Origin: Mycobacterium pinniadriaticum
GTDB taxonomy: Bacteria; Actinomycetota; Actinomycetes; Mycobacteriales; Mycobacteriaceae
Assembly: GCF_026242045.1 (NCBI RefSeq)
Contig: NZ_JAPJDO010000004.1
Coordinates: forward strand, 124,001 to 188,000
Length of the DNA stretch: 64,000 nt
Direction of reading: 5' to 3'
Shown here: positions 50,393 through 58,891 of the stretch, piece by piece
How positions within the stretch are numbered: position 1 is the first letter of the stretch
Layout: each line of letters opens with the position of its first letter
Made by a program: the position numbers and the translations under genes
The notes under the pieces: generated by a model
Database searches by the model: none
Told to the model about the DNA's origin: nothing
Seen by the model: only the letters and a program-made list of their open reading frames with translations

Positions 50393-51454
50393 GTGACGAG
50401 TGGCGCCAACACCGTGGCCGAACCGGCAGTTGCCCGGGCGGCCGGTCAACGGCCATCCGGCACCGTGTGGGTATGGGCGTGTGGTGGCGCCGTGCTGGTG
50501 GTCCTGGCCATCACATGCTGGGCCAGATGGCTGGCCTCGCCGCAGGCGACGCCGGTCGATCCCGGCCCCGACCCGTACGACTTCGGCTGGGTGATCCGCC
50601 TGACCGAGGTAGTCAGCCTGTCGGTGTTCGCCGTGCTGCTCTGGTATACCCTGCTGCGCCCCGCCTACCGTTGGCGCACCGTCACGTTGGACGGAAAGCT
50701 GTTCCTCGGTGGTCTTTTCGCCTCGGTGCTCGACGTGCTGTGCCAGATGTTCAATCCCACCTGGGCGATGAACGCGCATTCTCTGAACCTGGGCACCTGG
50801 GCTGACAAATTTCCCGGATTCGCCGCTCCGCAGGGCGAGCGTTGGGCCTGGAGCCTGGGGTGGTGCATGCCCGCCTACATATGGCTGGGTGTCGGGGCGG
50901 CCATCGTCGGCTGTGCCTACCTTGACCTGCTGCGCAAGCGGCTCCCAAGGGTCAGTACCGTCGCGCTGTACGTGATCGTCCTCGTGACATTCATGGTGCT
51001 GTTCGGGTGTTTGGCGACCACCTGGAATCGCACCGGCGTCTACACCTATGTGTCGTCGCCCAACGCGCTCACGCTGTGGGCGGACACGACCCACCGGCTC
51101 CCGGTCACCGAATTGCTGTTCATCTCGGCCTACTGTCTGATGTTCACCTGGCTGCGGGATTCGCGCGACGTGAATGGACGTTGCGCGGTGGATCGTGACG
51201 TCGATGCGATGACGATGGGGCCGAGGTTCAAGGCGCTCATGTCCACGCTCGCGGTCATCGGATGGGCCGGCTTCACCACCCTGGTGGCCTATCAGATTCC
51301 CAACGACTGGATCTCCATGACCGGCGGCCGGGACAGCATTCCCGCGTTGCCCTCCTACCAGCAGGGCAGCATGTACTGCGGTCAGCCGGGAAAGCCGCTC
51401 TGCCCCAACCAATACCTCGACCAACTCCAACACACGTACGGGGGCAGCGGTTAA
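50393..51454 (+). CDS. AveC-family (spirocyclase-like) membrane protein
   Basis: 353 residues from GTG 50393. Seven or so helices; the central loop QMFNPTWAMNAHSLNLGTWADKF and the C-terminal loop with MYCGQPGKPLCPNQ align with 25581-26729. Pfam-level AveC/DUF5135-like. No polyketide synthase nearby. First gene of AveC-TetR-flavoprotein, with the TetR ATG directly abutting its TAA. Confidence 0.78.
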   Translation: MTSGANTVAEPAVARAAGQRPSGTVWVWACGGAVLVVLAITCWARWLASPQATPVDPGPDPYDFGWVIRLTEVVSLSVFAVLLWYTLLRPAYRWRTVTLDGKLFLGGLFASVLDVLCQMFNPTWAMNAHSLNLGTWADKFPGFAAPQGERWAWSLGWCMPAYIWLGVGAAIVGCAYLDLLRKRLPRVSTVALYVIVLVTFMVLFGCLATTWNRTGVYTYVSSPNALTLWADTTHRLPVTELLFISAYCLMFTWLRDSRDVNGRCAVDRDVDAMTMGPRFKALMSTLAVIGWAGFTTLVAYQIPNDWISMTGGRDSIPALPSYQQGSMYCGQPGKPLCPNQYLDQLQHTYGGSG

Positions 51455-52072
51455 ATGGCTGCCATGCTCGCTGAGATCGACGACCCCGCCCTGCTCGCCC
51501 GCGTCGTGGCAGCAGCCCGCCGCTGCTTCGCCCGCTACGGGGTCGACCGGACCACGATGCACGACATCGCCAAAGAAGCCGGCATCGGCCGCACCGGCGT
51601 CTACCGACTAGGACTGACCCGCCCACAGCTCACCGAAGCCGCGATCGTCGGCAGGTTGCAAGAGCTGGGCGAAGGAATCAGACCGATCGCCGACCGCGAT
51701 GCCCCGTTCGCGGAGTTAGTGATCGACACGTCGATCGCCACTGTCGACGCCGCACGCTCCGACCCCGAACTGCACCACCTGCTCGACACCACCACCACGG
51801 TGTCGCTGCACCGCCTGATCACCGGGCACGACTCCGCGATGCAGGCCATCGTTGCCGACCTCCTCGGGCCCATGCTGCGGCGCGGGCGTGAGCAAGGTGA
51901 GTTGCGGGCGGACGTCACCGACGAGCGGGTCGTCGAATGGCTGCGCGGCGTCTACTTGATGCTGATGCTGCGAGAGGACCTCGACGCCGACGCCGAACGC
52001 GCGATGGTGGCCGACTTCGTCCTCTCCTCACTCGTCGCTAATCCGAAGCCGAAGAAGGGATCACGAAGATGA
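51455..52072 (+). CDS. TetR-family transcriptional regulator
   Basis: 205 residues. The HTH is MHDIAKEAGIGRTGVYRLGLTRPQL, with Leu-Gly in place of the usual His-Phe after Tyr in the recognition helix, so its DNA specificity may differ from the other TetR proteins here. The C-terminal domain includes LREDLDADAERAMVADFVLSSL. Coupled by ATGA to the flavoprotein gene. Confidence 0.86.
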   Translation: MAAMLAEIDDPALLARVVAAARRCFARYGVDRTTMHDIAKEAGIGRTGVYRLGLTRPQLTEAAIVGRLQELGEGIRPIADRDAPFAELVIDTSIATVDAARSDPELHHLLDTTTTVSLHRLITGHDSAMQAIVADLLGPMLRRGREQGELRADVTDERVVEWLRGVYLMLMLREDLDADAERAMVADFVLSSLVANPKPKKGSRR

Positions 52073-53466
52073 CCGCGACCGAACGCCGTGCCGTGCCCGC
52101 CGACGCCGGACCCGTCTTCATCGTCGGAGCCGGCCCGTCCGGATTGACGGCGGCGTATCGCCTTCGCGAACAAGGAATTCCGACCGTCATCCTGGAGAAG
52201 CGTGACCGCACCGGCGGTATGATCCACACCCATCGGGAGCAGGGCTACCTCATGGAGGAAGGCGCGACGATCCTGCCGAGCGCCTACGAGCCGGTGGTCA
52301 AACTCGCGCACGAAATCGGCAGCGGGCCGGATCTGATCCCGGCCGGGTCGATCATCGGTTTCGCCCGCGACAATGTGATCCACAACCTGCGCTCGGACCA
52401 TCTGTTCTCCGACATCCTCAAGACGCCACTGGTATCGCTGAAATCGAAGGCGCTGATGACTCGATTCGGAGTCGACGCCACCCGGGCAAGCAAGCTGCTC
52501 AACTACGAAGACCTCTCCCGGGCCTCGGCATTCGACACCATGACGCCGCGGGAGTACTGCTCGATCCACCTCGGCCTGTCCGGTGAGGTCTATGACTACG
52601 TGATCAACTCGACGGTGCGCGGGGTCCTCGGTGTTCGAGGTGACGCGATCTCCAACCTCGAGCTGTTCTTCATGCTCTACAACATCCTCGGCAGCAAGCT
52701 GTACGCGTTCCGTGATGGCTATTCGACGTATATCGACCGACTGTCAACGGGATTAGAGATCCGGCTGTCCGCCACCGTCCACGAGATCAGGGAGACGCCC
52801 GACGGAGTCACGGTGACGTGGACCGATTCGCAAGGGGAGTGCCACACCGACAGCGGCTCGGGCGCGGTGCTGAGCGCTCGTGGCGACACGATCCCGGATC
52901 TGGCCCCCGAACGGTTCGATGCATTTTCCGAGCAGTTCTTGCGTGGCCTGCGCTACACCAAGTGTGTGGTCATGAACACCGGGGTCACCCGCAAGCCGAA
53001 GGGCATCATCGCGTCGGTGATCAACATTCCCGAGCCGGTCGACCCCGACATCATGGGATTCACCTGCGAACACAACAAAGCGCCCGGACGTGCGCCGGAA
53101 GGGCATGGCCTGCTGGACATCCTGACCATGACCGAGTTCGCTGAAAAGATCATCGACGAAGACGACGACACGATTCGCCACAAGATCCTGAGCCGGATGG
53201 AGAAGGTGATCCCCGGCCTGACCGACACCGTGGACTACACCCGCATCGCGCGCTGGAACGAGGTCATCGTCTACAGCCGGCCGGGCCTATACAAAGACCT
53301 GGGCCAGTTCCAGGCCCGGCAGGCGGCGGTCAGGTCGCGGATACGGCTGGCCGGCGTATTCCGATCGTCGTCGAATATGTGCACCGCAACAGTGGCCGGC
53401 GAGAACGCGGCAGCTGAATTGGCTGACCTGCTGCGCATCCCGCCGCGGCGCCTCGCGGCGGTTTAG
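52069..53466 (+). CDS. Amine-oxidase/CrtI-like FAD oxidoreductase
   Basis: 465 residues. VGAGPSGLTAAYRLR is the FAD Rossmann motif, followed by EKRDRTGGMIHTH (GG doublet). The C-terminal FAD segment is unusual, GVFRSSSNMCTATVAGENAA, with a Cys that could be a flavin-linked or substrate-near residue. More similar to protoporphyrinogen-oxidase/polyprenyl reductase-like NAD(P)-binding_8 proteins than to PYROXD2. Ends overlapping the small membrane gene on the other strand by 4 bases. Confidence 0.82.
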   Translation: MTATERRAVPADAGPVFIVGAGPSGLTAAYRLREQGIPTVILEKRDRTGGMIHTHREQGYLMEEGATILPSAYEPVVKLAHEIGSGPDLIPAGSIIGFARDNVIHNLRSDHLFSDILKTPLVSLKSKALMTRFGVDATRASKLLNYEDLSRASAFDTMTPREYCSIHLGLSGEVYDYVINSTVRGVLGVRGDAISNLELFFMLYNILGSKLYAFRDGYSTYIDRLSTGLEIRLSATVHEIRETPDGVTVTWTDSQGECHTDSGSGAVLSARGDTIPDLAPERFDAFSEQFLRGLRYTKCVVMNTGVTRKPKGIIASVINIPEPVDPDIMGFTCEHNKAPGRAPEGHGLLDILTMTEFAEKIIDEDDDTIRHKILSRMEKVIPGLTDTVDYTRIARWNEVIVYSRPGLYKDLGQFQARQAAVRSRIRLAGVFRSSSNMCTATVAGENAAAELADLLRIPPRRLAAV

Positions 53467-53846
53467 GTTCGCGCTGACCGCGTGCTGGATTTGACGTCGG
53501 CGATCGCTTTGACGCTCAGTGTCAAACAGGCCAGCGACGCCGCTGAGAACAGGGCCGCGCTCATCGAGGAGATCTTGTCGTTGCGCCGGGCGACCGCCAC
53601 GGCAGCGATATCGGCCAGATCGCAGCCGGCCGCGATTGCGAGCAGTTTTCCGCGTGCGGGGCCGGCGGTGACCAAAGGTCCTGCGGCCAGCGCGAAATCG
53701 CGGGTGCCGCCGAGCCGTAGGTACAGCGCGGCGCTGACGTCATTGGACGCGTCGATCCCGAACAGCTTTCCAGCAGTGATCGGCATGAACCATCCGCTGG
53801 CGCCGATGGCCGTCCGGGCGGTCGATAGGATGTTCATTGCGGACAC
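53463..53846 (-). CDS. Small membrane protein (DUF4267-like)
   Basis: 127 residues from GTG 53846 (GGAG 5 bases upstream; ATG 53837 is an alternative). Four hydrophobic stretches; GWFMPITAGKLFGID and LYLRLGGTRDFALAAGPL match the small DUF4267-type membrane proteins of actinobacteria. It overlaps the end of membrane protein copy K by 13 bases, so the two are co-translated. Role unknown. Confidence 0.7.
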   Translation of the reverse strand: MSAMNILSTARTAIGASGWFMPITAGKLFGIDASNDVSAALYLRLGGTRDFALAAGPLVTAGPARGKLLAIAAGCDLADIAAVAVARRNDKISSMSAALFSAASLACLTLSVKAIADVKSSTRSART

Positions 53847-54595
53847 GGAATCTCCTCCAGGTCTTCGTCAGCCTCTTGCTTGATGGCACGCAACAAGAAC
53901 ACGGTCATCACCAGGTACCAGGTGCCGAAAACCGCTGCCGGAATCCAGAACCCGATCACGCCGGTCCAGGCGAACGGCCCGGACTTGAAGAACAGAATCA
54001 TGCTCGCCGGTAGCAGCAACACCGCGACCCACACGTTGTAGTAGCCCAACCAGCGCGGAAATACGGGTTGCGGTCGCCGGTCGGCGAACACTGCCATCGC
54101 CAGGGCGCCAAGCTGTCCGATGAGCGGCGGCCACGGCAGGATCAACATCTCGTAGGACAAGTCGTTGACGAGCTGAGTCAGTTCAGCGGCGCGTTCGGGC
54201 CGGAAAACGTTGCCGGCAAACAGCAGAATCGGGATGATCAGCACGACGGTGACGATCAGTCCGGAGGCGAACTGCAGGATAGCCAGGATCGGCGTCCGCA
54301 GTTCGGTGCGGCGCATCTGCATGCTGATCGCCAGGGCGAACGGCAGCGTCAGGAAAGCGCCCGCCATCGCGATGATCAACCCGGCGCGGTGCAGGGTGGG
54401 GTTCGTGTTGTAGATCGCGGCGACTTCCGCGGCCGTGTCGGTGGCCGGAATCAAGGGGATGAAACCGCCGAGCAGGCCCCAGCCGCCGAACAGGCACAGC
54501 ACGAACACCGGGCCGCACCACGTGCAGAACACTTGGATCCGGCGAGACTTCTCGACGTCGAAGCGCTGGTCCCCGGCGGCCGTAGCGGTACTCAT
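53834..54595 (-). CDS. GPFAWxG-family membrane protein (copy K of 12)
   Basis: 253 residues from ATG 54595; a 33-residue upstream extension is in frame but would cross the operator pair. Landmarks are FIPLIPATD, VFRPERAAELTQLVND, FPRWLGYYNVW and FFKSGPFAWTG. Divergent from the SCP2 operon. Confidence 0.8.
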   Translation of the reverse strand: MSTATAAGDQRFDVEKSRRIQVFCTWCGPVFVLCLFGGWGLLGGFIPLIPATDTAAEVAAIYNTNPTLHRAGLIIAMAGAFLTLPFALAISMQMRRTELRTPILAILQFASGLIVTVVLIIPILLFAGNVFRPERAAELTQLVNDLSYEMLILPWPPLIGQLGALAMAVFADRRPQPVFPRWLGYYNVWVAVLLLPASMILFFKSGPFAWTGVIGFWIPAAVFGTWYLVMTVFLLRAIKQEADEDLEEIPCPQ

Positions 54596-54618
54596 CGAGG
54601 ACGACCCTACCGCCGTGG

Positions 54619-54632
54619 TGAATAACAATTCA
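54619..54632. promoter_or_regulatory. Operator 1: TGAAT-AACA-ATTCA
   Basis: Perfect 5-bp arms, 23 bases upstream of the copy K start codon on the minus strand. Paired with the similar site at 54637-54650; centre spacing is 18 bases. Confidence 0.5.
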
Positions 54633-54636
54633 AGAG

Positions 54637-54650
54637 TGAATGATAGTTCA
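54637..54650. promoter_or_regulatory. Operator 2: TGAAT-GATA-GTTCA
   Basis: Same length and layout as operator 1, with one mismatched inner arm base. Tandem occurrence upstream of copy K argues for cooperative binding of a dimeric regulator; no TetR gene is adjacent, so the regulator may be one of the six in the window or elsewhere. The rest of the 54651-54861 gap holds two more short inverted repeats (GACTC-ATG-GAGTC at 54762-54774; ATGTG-N6-CACAT at 54779-54794) and an AT-rich leader before 54862. Confidence 0.45.
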
Positions 54651-54861
54651 TCAACGCCTGTGCCGAACCGCCGCGACGGGGGAGTGGCTGGCATCTATGC
54701 GGTGCGGCGACGGCGACTGCACCCGTGCTGCGCACGACCCGATGCGGGGTGCCCGTAAGTTGACTCATGGAGTCCTGGATGTGACGATGCACATACCTGA
54801 GTCCGTCGATGTTGTAGTCTTTCAGGTACAGTTTTGAATCGAAAATAAATTAAGGAGAACG

Positions 54862-55266
54862 ATGGGGTTCACCGACTCTGCCGAGGTGGCGAAGTACATC
54901 GGCGGCATCTTCGAGGCCGCATTCGACGACCCTGAGATCGGCCCGAAGCTGGTGGCGACCGGGCTGGTGGTGGCGTTCGACTTCACCGATCCGAAGGCTG
55001 TCGTCGTCATCGATATGGCGAACAAGTCGACCCGCGAGGGCGTGGCGGGCGGTACCCCACCGTCGGCCACCATGTTCATGACGGCAGACACCGGCAATGC
55101 CTATTGGCAAGGCAAAGTGAACCTGCCGCTCGCGATGGCCAAGAAGAAAATCACCGTCGAGGGCAATGTGGCCAGCCTGCTCAAGCTCGCACCGCTGGGC
55201 AAGAAGCTCTATCCGACCTACATCGCTCGTCTTCAGAACGACGGCCGCACCGACCTGATCGTCTAG
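54862..55266 (+). CDS. SCP2 sterol-carrier-domain protein
   Basis: 134 residues, ATG 54862 behind AAGGAG. A single SCP2 lipid-binding domain: hydrophobic tunnel strands VVAFDFTDPKAVVVID, then ATMFMTADTGNAYWQGKVNLPLAMAKKKITVEG, the conserved turn of the family. It binds lipids or acyl-CoA in the cytoplasm and presumably presents substrate to the P450 and ligase encoded downstream. Confidence 0.88.
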   Translation: MGFTDSAEVAKYIGGIFEAAFDDPEIGPKLVATGLVVAFDFTDPKAVVVIDMANKSTREGVAGGTPPSATMFMTADTGNAYWQGKVNLPLAMAKKKITVEGNVASLLKLAPLGKKLYPTYIARLQNDGRTDLIV

Positions 55267-55270
55267 CGTC

Positions 55271-56815
55271 ATGTATCCGGGAACCCACGCCGCCACCGAC
55301 CCCAACCGGCCCGCGGTGATCATGGCCGGCACCGGCCGAACCCTGAGTTACGGCGAGCTCGACGAGCGCTCGGCACGGGTGGCGTCGGCATTGCGCGGGT
55401 TGGGGTTGCAGCCTGGCGACGTCATCGCAGTGCTCAGTGATAACGCGGCCGAGGTATTCGAAATCTACTGGGCCGCTATGAGATCGGGGCTGTACATCAC
55501 CCCGGTCAATCGGCACCTGACCCCGTCGGAAGTCGCGCACATCCTGGCTGACAGCGGAGCGCAGGTGCTGTTCGCCTCGGCAGCCCTGGATGAATTGGCC
55601 GGCAGCGCCGCGGCTGCGGTCCCGGACCTGCACCGCCGCTATGTGTTTGGTGGGGCCATCGGCGGTTTCGACTCGTATCGTGAACTGTACGAGACTGCAG
55701 ACCGGATATCGCTGGACGATCAGCCGCGCGGTTCGGAGATGCTGTACTCGTCGGGTACGACCGGGCACCCCAAAGGGATCAAACTGGCGCTGCCTGCGGT
55801 CTCGGTCGACGAGCCTGGCGCAGACCTGATCGCCATGATGCTCCAGCACGTCTTCGCCGTCACCAGCGCCGACGTCTACCTCTCGCCGGCTCCGATCTAC
55901 CATGCGGCGCCACTGAAGTGGTCGGCCGCGATACACGCCATCGGTGGCACCGTCGTCATGATGGAGAAGTTCGACCCGGCTGCCGCGCTGGCAACTATCG
56001 AGCGATACCGGGTGACCGTCACCCAGATGGTCCCCACGATGTTCGTCCGCCTCCTGCAGCTGCCTGAGGGACAGCGGGCACGCTATGACATCTCTTCACT
56101 GCGGTTGGCCGTGCATGCCGGCGCGCCCTGCCCACCTGATGTCAAGGACGCCATGATCGCTTGGTGGGGACCGATTTTCACTGAGTACTACGGGGCTACC
56201 GAGAGCCACGGCACCACCGTCATGACGAGCGCCGAATGGGAGCACAAGCGCGGATCAGTGGGCAAGGCCGTGCTCGGGGTCGCGCACATCTGCGATGACG
56301 ATGGCCTCGAGCTTCCGGCCGGGCAGGTTGGGCTGGTCTATTTCGAGCGCGACCAACCCTCGTTCAGTTACCACAACGACCCGGACAAGACGGCAGGGTC
56401 CCGGCACCCGGCTCACCAGAACTGGGCCACCGTCGGCGATATGGGCTATCTCGACGAAGACGGATATCTGTACCTGACCGACCGCAAGTCGTTCATGATC
56501 ATCTCCGGCGGTGTCAACATCTACCCCCAAGAGGTCGAGAACGTTCTGGCGTTGCATCCCAAGATCTTCGACGCCGCCGTCATTGGCATACCGGATACCG
56601 AGATGGGCGAACAGGTCAAGGCCGTCGTGCAGCTCAGGAACGGAATCAGCCCGTCAGACGAACTGGCGGCAGAGATCATCGACTATGTCCGACAACGCCT
56701 TGCGCACTTCAAGGCGCCGCGTTCGGTCGATTTCATCGACGAGCTGCCGCGCTCGGAGACAGGAAAACTCGTGAAACGAACCTTGAAAGCCCGCTACGTG
56801 GAGGCATCAGCATGA
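55271..56815 (+). CDS. AMP-forming acyl-CoA synthetase
   Basis: 514 residues, ATG 55271, 4 bases after the SCP2 stop. ANL motifs are YSSGTTGHPKG, EYYGATESHG, TVGDMG, DRKSFMIISGGVNI and the catalytic Lys in SETGKLVKR. Diverged from the two ligases at 11258 and 12868. In this operon it would thioesterify the acid produced by P450/SDR/ALDH oxidation. Confidence 0.9.
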   Translation: MYPGTHAATDPNRPAVIMAGTGRTLSYGELDERSARVASALRGLGLQPGDVIAVLSDNAAEVFEIYWAAMRSGLYITPVNRHLTPSEVAHILADSGAQVLFASAALDELAGSAAAAVPDLHRRYVFGGAIGGFDSYRELYETADRISLDDQPRGSEMLYSSGTTGHPKGIKLALPAVSVDEPGADLIAMMLQHVFAVTSADVYLSPAPIYHAAPLKWSAAIHAIGGTVVMMEKFDPAAALATIERYRVTVTQMVPTMFVRLLQLPEGQRARYDISSLRLAVHAGAPCPPDVKDAMIAWWGPIFTEYYGATESHGTTVMTSAEWEHKRGSVGKAVLGVAHICDDDGLELPAGQVGLVYFERDQPSFSYHNDPDKTAGSRHPAHQNWATVGDMGYLDEDGYLYLTDRKSFMIISGGVNIYPQEVENVLALHPKIFDAAVIGIPDTEMGEQVKAVVQLRNGISPSDELAAEIIDYVRQRLAHFKAPRSVDFIDELPRSETGKLVKRTLKARYVEASA

Positions 56816-58083
56816 GCGTGGAAACCGCATCAACGACCGGAACCGGACGGCCGCCCTATGATCCGGTGAACATCTCCTCGGTGGAGTTCTGGGCGCAGAG
56901 CTTCGACGAGCGGGAGAAAGCGTTCAAGATCCTGCGGGACGAGCGCCCGATCAGCTGGCACCGCCCCATGGAGGGCTCGATGATGGAGCCGGAGATCGAC
57001 GGTATCTGGGTGGTCACCCGACACGAGGATCTCTGTTACGTCAGCAAGAATCCCGAGATCTTCTGCTCGGGGCAGGGCATCACCTCCGAAGCGGTGCCAG
57101 AGGAGATGCTGGACGCCACCCAGTCGTTCCTGGGCATGGACGGTGCCGCCCACTCGAGTCTGCGTCGACTGGTCAGTTCGGTCTTCACTCCACGTCAGGT
57201 CGCCAAGATCAAGGACCAGATCGAATTCCAGGCGAAGAGCATCGTCGACGACCTGCTCAAGACGAAGGAGGGAGACTTCGTCGAGCAGGTTTCCAAGCGG
57301 CTGCCGATGTGGACTATCTACGACATGCTCGGCCTTCCCGAAGAGCAGCGTGACGAAGCGGCTCAGTTGGCCGAGGGCATGGTGGCCTGGGCCGACCCCG
57401 ATGTCGCCGCCGGGCGAGAACCCGGCGAGGTGCTCACCGACTCCCTGGTCGGTCTGCTCGAAATCGGGATGGGCCTGGCTCAGGCGCGCCGGGAGAAGCC
57501 CGAGAACGACCTGATGACCTCGCTGGTCCAGGCGGAGGTGGATGGCCGACGGCTCACCGACGACGAACTCGGCCCGTACTTCGTTCTGCTGTCGGTGGCC
57601 GGTAACGACACCACCAAGACCACGACCACGTTCACCACCATCGCGCTGGACCGGTTCCCCGAGCAGAAGGCGCTGCTGCGCAACGACTTCGACGGGCTCA
57701 TCAAGCCCGCGATGGAGGAGTTTGTTCGGTGGACCACTCCCGTGATGACGTTCCGGCGCACCGCGACCCAGGACACTGAGCTGCACGGCCAGCACATCCG
57801 CAAAGGCGACTGGGTGACGATCATCTACTCGTCGGCCAACCGCGACGAGCGGGTGTTCACCAATCCATACGAGTTCGATATCACCCGGACACCCAACAAC
57901 CACGTCGGGTTCGGCGGCGGTGGTCCGCATTACTGCATGGGTGCGTTCATGGCGAAGATGCAGCTGGAATCGCTCTTTCGGGAGCTGATTTTCCGGGCTC
58001 CGAACCTGCGAGTCGGCGAGCCCGAGTATCTGACCGGCAACTTCATCACCGCGGTCAAACACCTGCCCTACACCCTGGATTAG
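56812..58083 (+). CDS. Cytochrome P450
   Basis: 423 residues, ATG 56812. Heme motif GFGGGGPHYCMG with Cys375; I-helix SVAGNDTTKTT, canonical; ExxR in EEFVRW. The N-terminal region and the GNDTTK helix resemble the mycobacterial lipid/cholesterol omega-hydroxylase group (CYP124/125/142-like), so terminal oxidation of a branched or isoprenoid chain is plausible. Its operon supplies ferredoxin, reductase, SDR and ALDH. Confidence 0.93.
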   Translation: MSVETASTTGTGRPPYDPVNISSVEFWAQSFDEREKAFKILRDERPISWHRPMEGSMMEPEIDGIWVVTRHEDLCYVSKNPEIFCSGQGITSEAVPEEMLDATQSFLGMDGAAHSSLRRLVSSVFTPRQVAKIKDQIEFQAKSIVDDLLKTKEGDFVEQVSKRLPMWTIYDMLGLPEEQRDEAAQLAEGMVAWADPDVAAGREPGEVLTDSLVGLLEIGMGLAQARREKPENDLMTSLVQAEVDGRRLTDDELGPYFVLLSVAGNDTTKTTTTFTTIALDRFPEQKALLRNDFDGLIKPAMEEFVRWTTPVMTFRRTATQDTELHGQHIRKGDWVTIIYSSANRDERVFTNPYEFDITRTPNNHVGFGGGGPHYCMGAFMAKMQLESLFRELIFRAPNLRVGEPEYLTGNFITAVKHLPYTLD

Positions 58084-58095
58084 GAGAGAACCGAC

Positions 58096-58887
58096 ATGGC
58101 TGACTTTTCCGGGCGACGGTACGTCGTCACCGGGGCCGCCTCTGGGATCGGCCACGCCGTGGCCGAGCAACTGCTAGCGCACGGCGCCGAGGTGACGAGC
58201 CTGGATCGCAACGTCCCGAGCGCATCTGTGCACAAGCACATCGAGGTTGACCTGGCGAATCCGAGCAGCATCGACGCCGCCCTCGAACAGTTGGACGGCG
58301 AGTACGACGGGTTGATGAACGTCGCCGGGATCCCGGGCACCGCCGCGGGCGAACTGGTCTTCGCGGTCAATTCGCTGGCCGTGCGGCACCTCACTGAGGC
58401 CTTTTTCGAGCGGCTGGCACCCGGGGCCTCGGTGACGATTGTGTCCTCGACCGCCGGCTTCGGCTGGCCCGAACGCCTGCCCGCGATCCGCGAGTTGCTG
58501 GCCACCGACACCTTCGAGGAAGGTGCGGCGTGGTTCAAGGCAAACCCACAGCAGGGCAACGCCTACAACTTCTCCAAAGAAGTCACCACCGTCTACGCCC
58601 TGTCGATGGGTTTGGCCCTGGCTCAGATGGGTTTTCGGATCAACGCCGTTCTGCCCGGTCCGGTGCGCACCCCGATCCTGGTCGACTTCGAGGAGTCGAT
58701 GGGCAAAGACACCTTGGACGGTCTCGAGGAACTGCTCGGCCGCCATGCCGAGCCCGAAGACATCGCCGAGGTGGTTCTGTTCCTGGCCTCCGATGCCGCG
58801 CGTTGGGTCAACGGGCAGGCGATCGCCGTTGACGGTGGAATCAGTGGGGCGGTGGCTTCCGGCGTGGTTCCCGCTCCCGAGATTTAA
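58096..58887 (+). CDS. Short-chain dehydrogenase (3-alpha-HSD/alcohol dehydrogenase type)
   Basis: 263 residues, ATG 58096 with GGAG upstream. TGAASGIG, a shortened core with NVAG instead of NNAG, Ser in VSSTAGFGW, and Tyr/Lys in YNFSKE. The long insert before the active Tyr (LLATDTFEEGAAWFKANP) is typical of the 3-alpha-hydroxysteroid dehydrogenase-like branch. Likely oxidises the P450-formed alcohol to the aldehyde or ketone. Confidence 0.86.
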   Translation: MADFSGRRYVVTGAASGIGHAVAEQLLAHGAEVTSLDRNVPSASVHKHIEVDLANPSSIDAALEQLDGEYDGLMNVAGIPGTAAGELVFAVNSLAVRHLTEAFFERLAPGASVTIVSSTAGFGWPERLPAIRELLATDTFEEGAAWFKANPQQGNAYNFSKEVTTVYALSMGLALAQMGFRINAVLPGPVRTPILVDFEESMGKDTLDGLEELLGRHAEPEDIAEVVLFLASDAARWVNGQAIAVDGGISGAVASGVVPAPEI

Positions 58888-58891
58888 CGCC

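Noticed and set aside
50255..51562. Minus-strand open frame of 435 codons opposite the AveC-like gene
   Set aside because: Shadow of the plus-strand gene; the plus strand has the membrane-protein pattern, homology to 25581-26729 and operon spacing.
56830..58170. Minus-strand open frame of 446 codons opposite a P450
   Set aside because: The P450 on the plus strand has all heme and I-helix motifs; the antisense product has none.
58439..58891. N-terminal extension of the aldehyde dehydrogenase into the SDR gene
   Set aside because: The extension is an out-of-frame reading of the SDR; GTG 58892 directly precedes conserved ALDH sequence.
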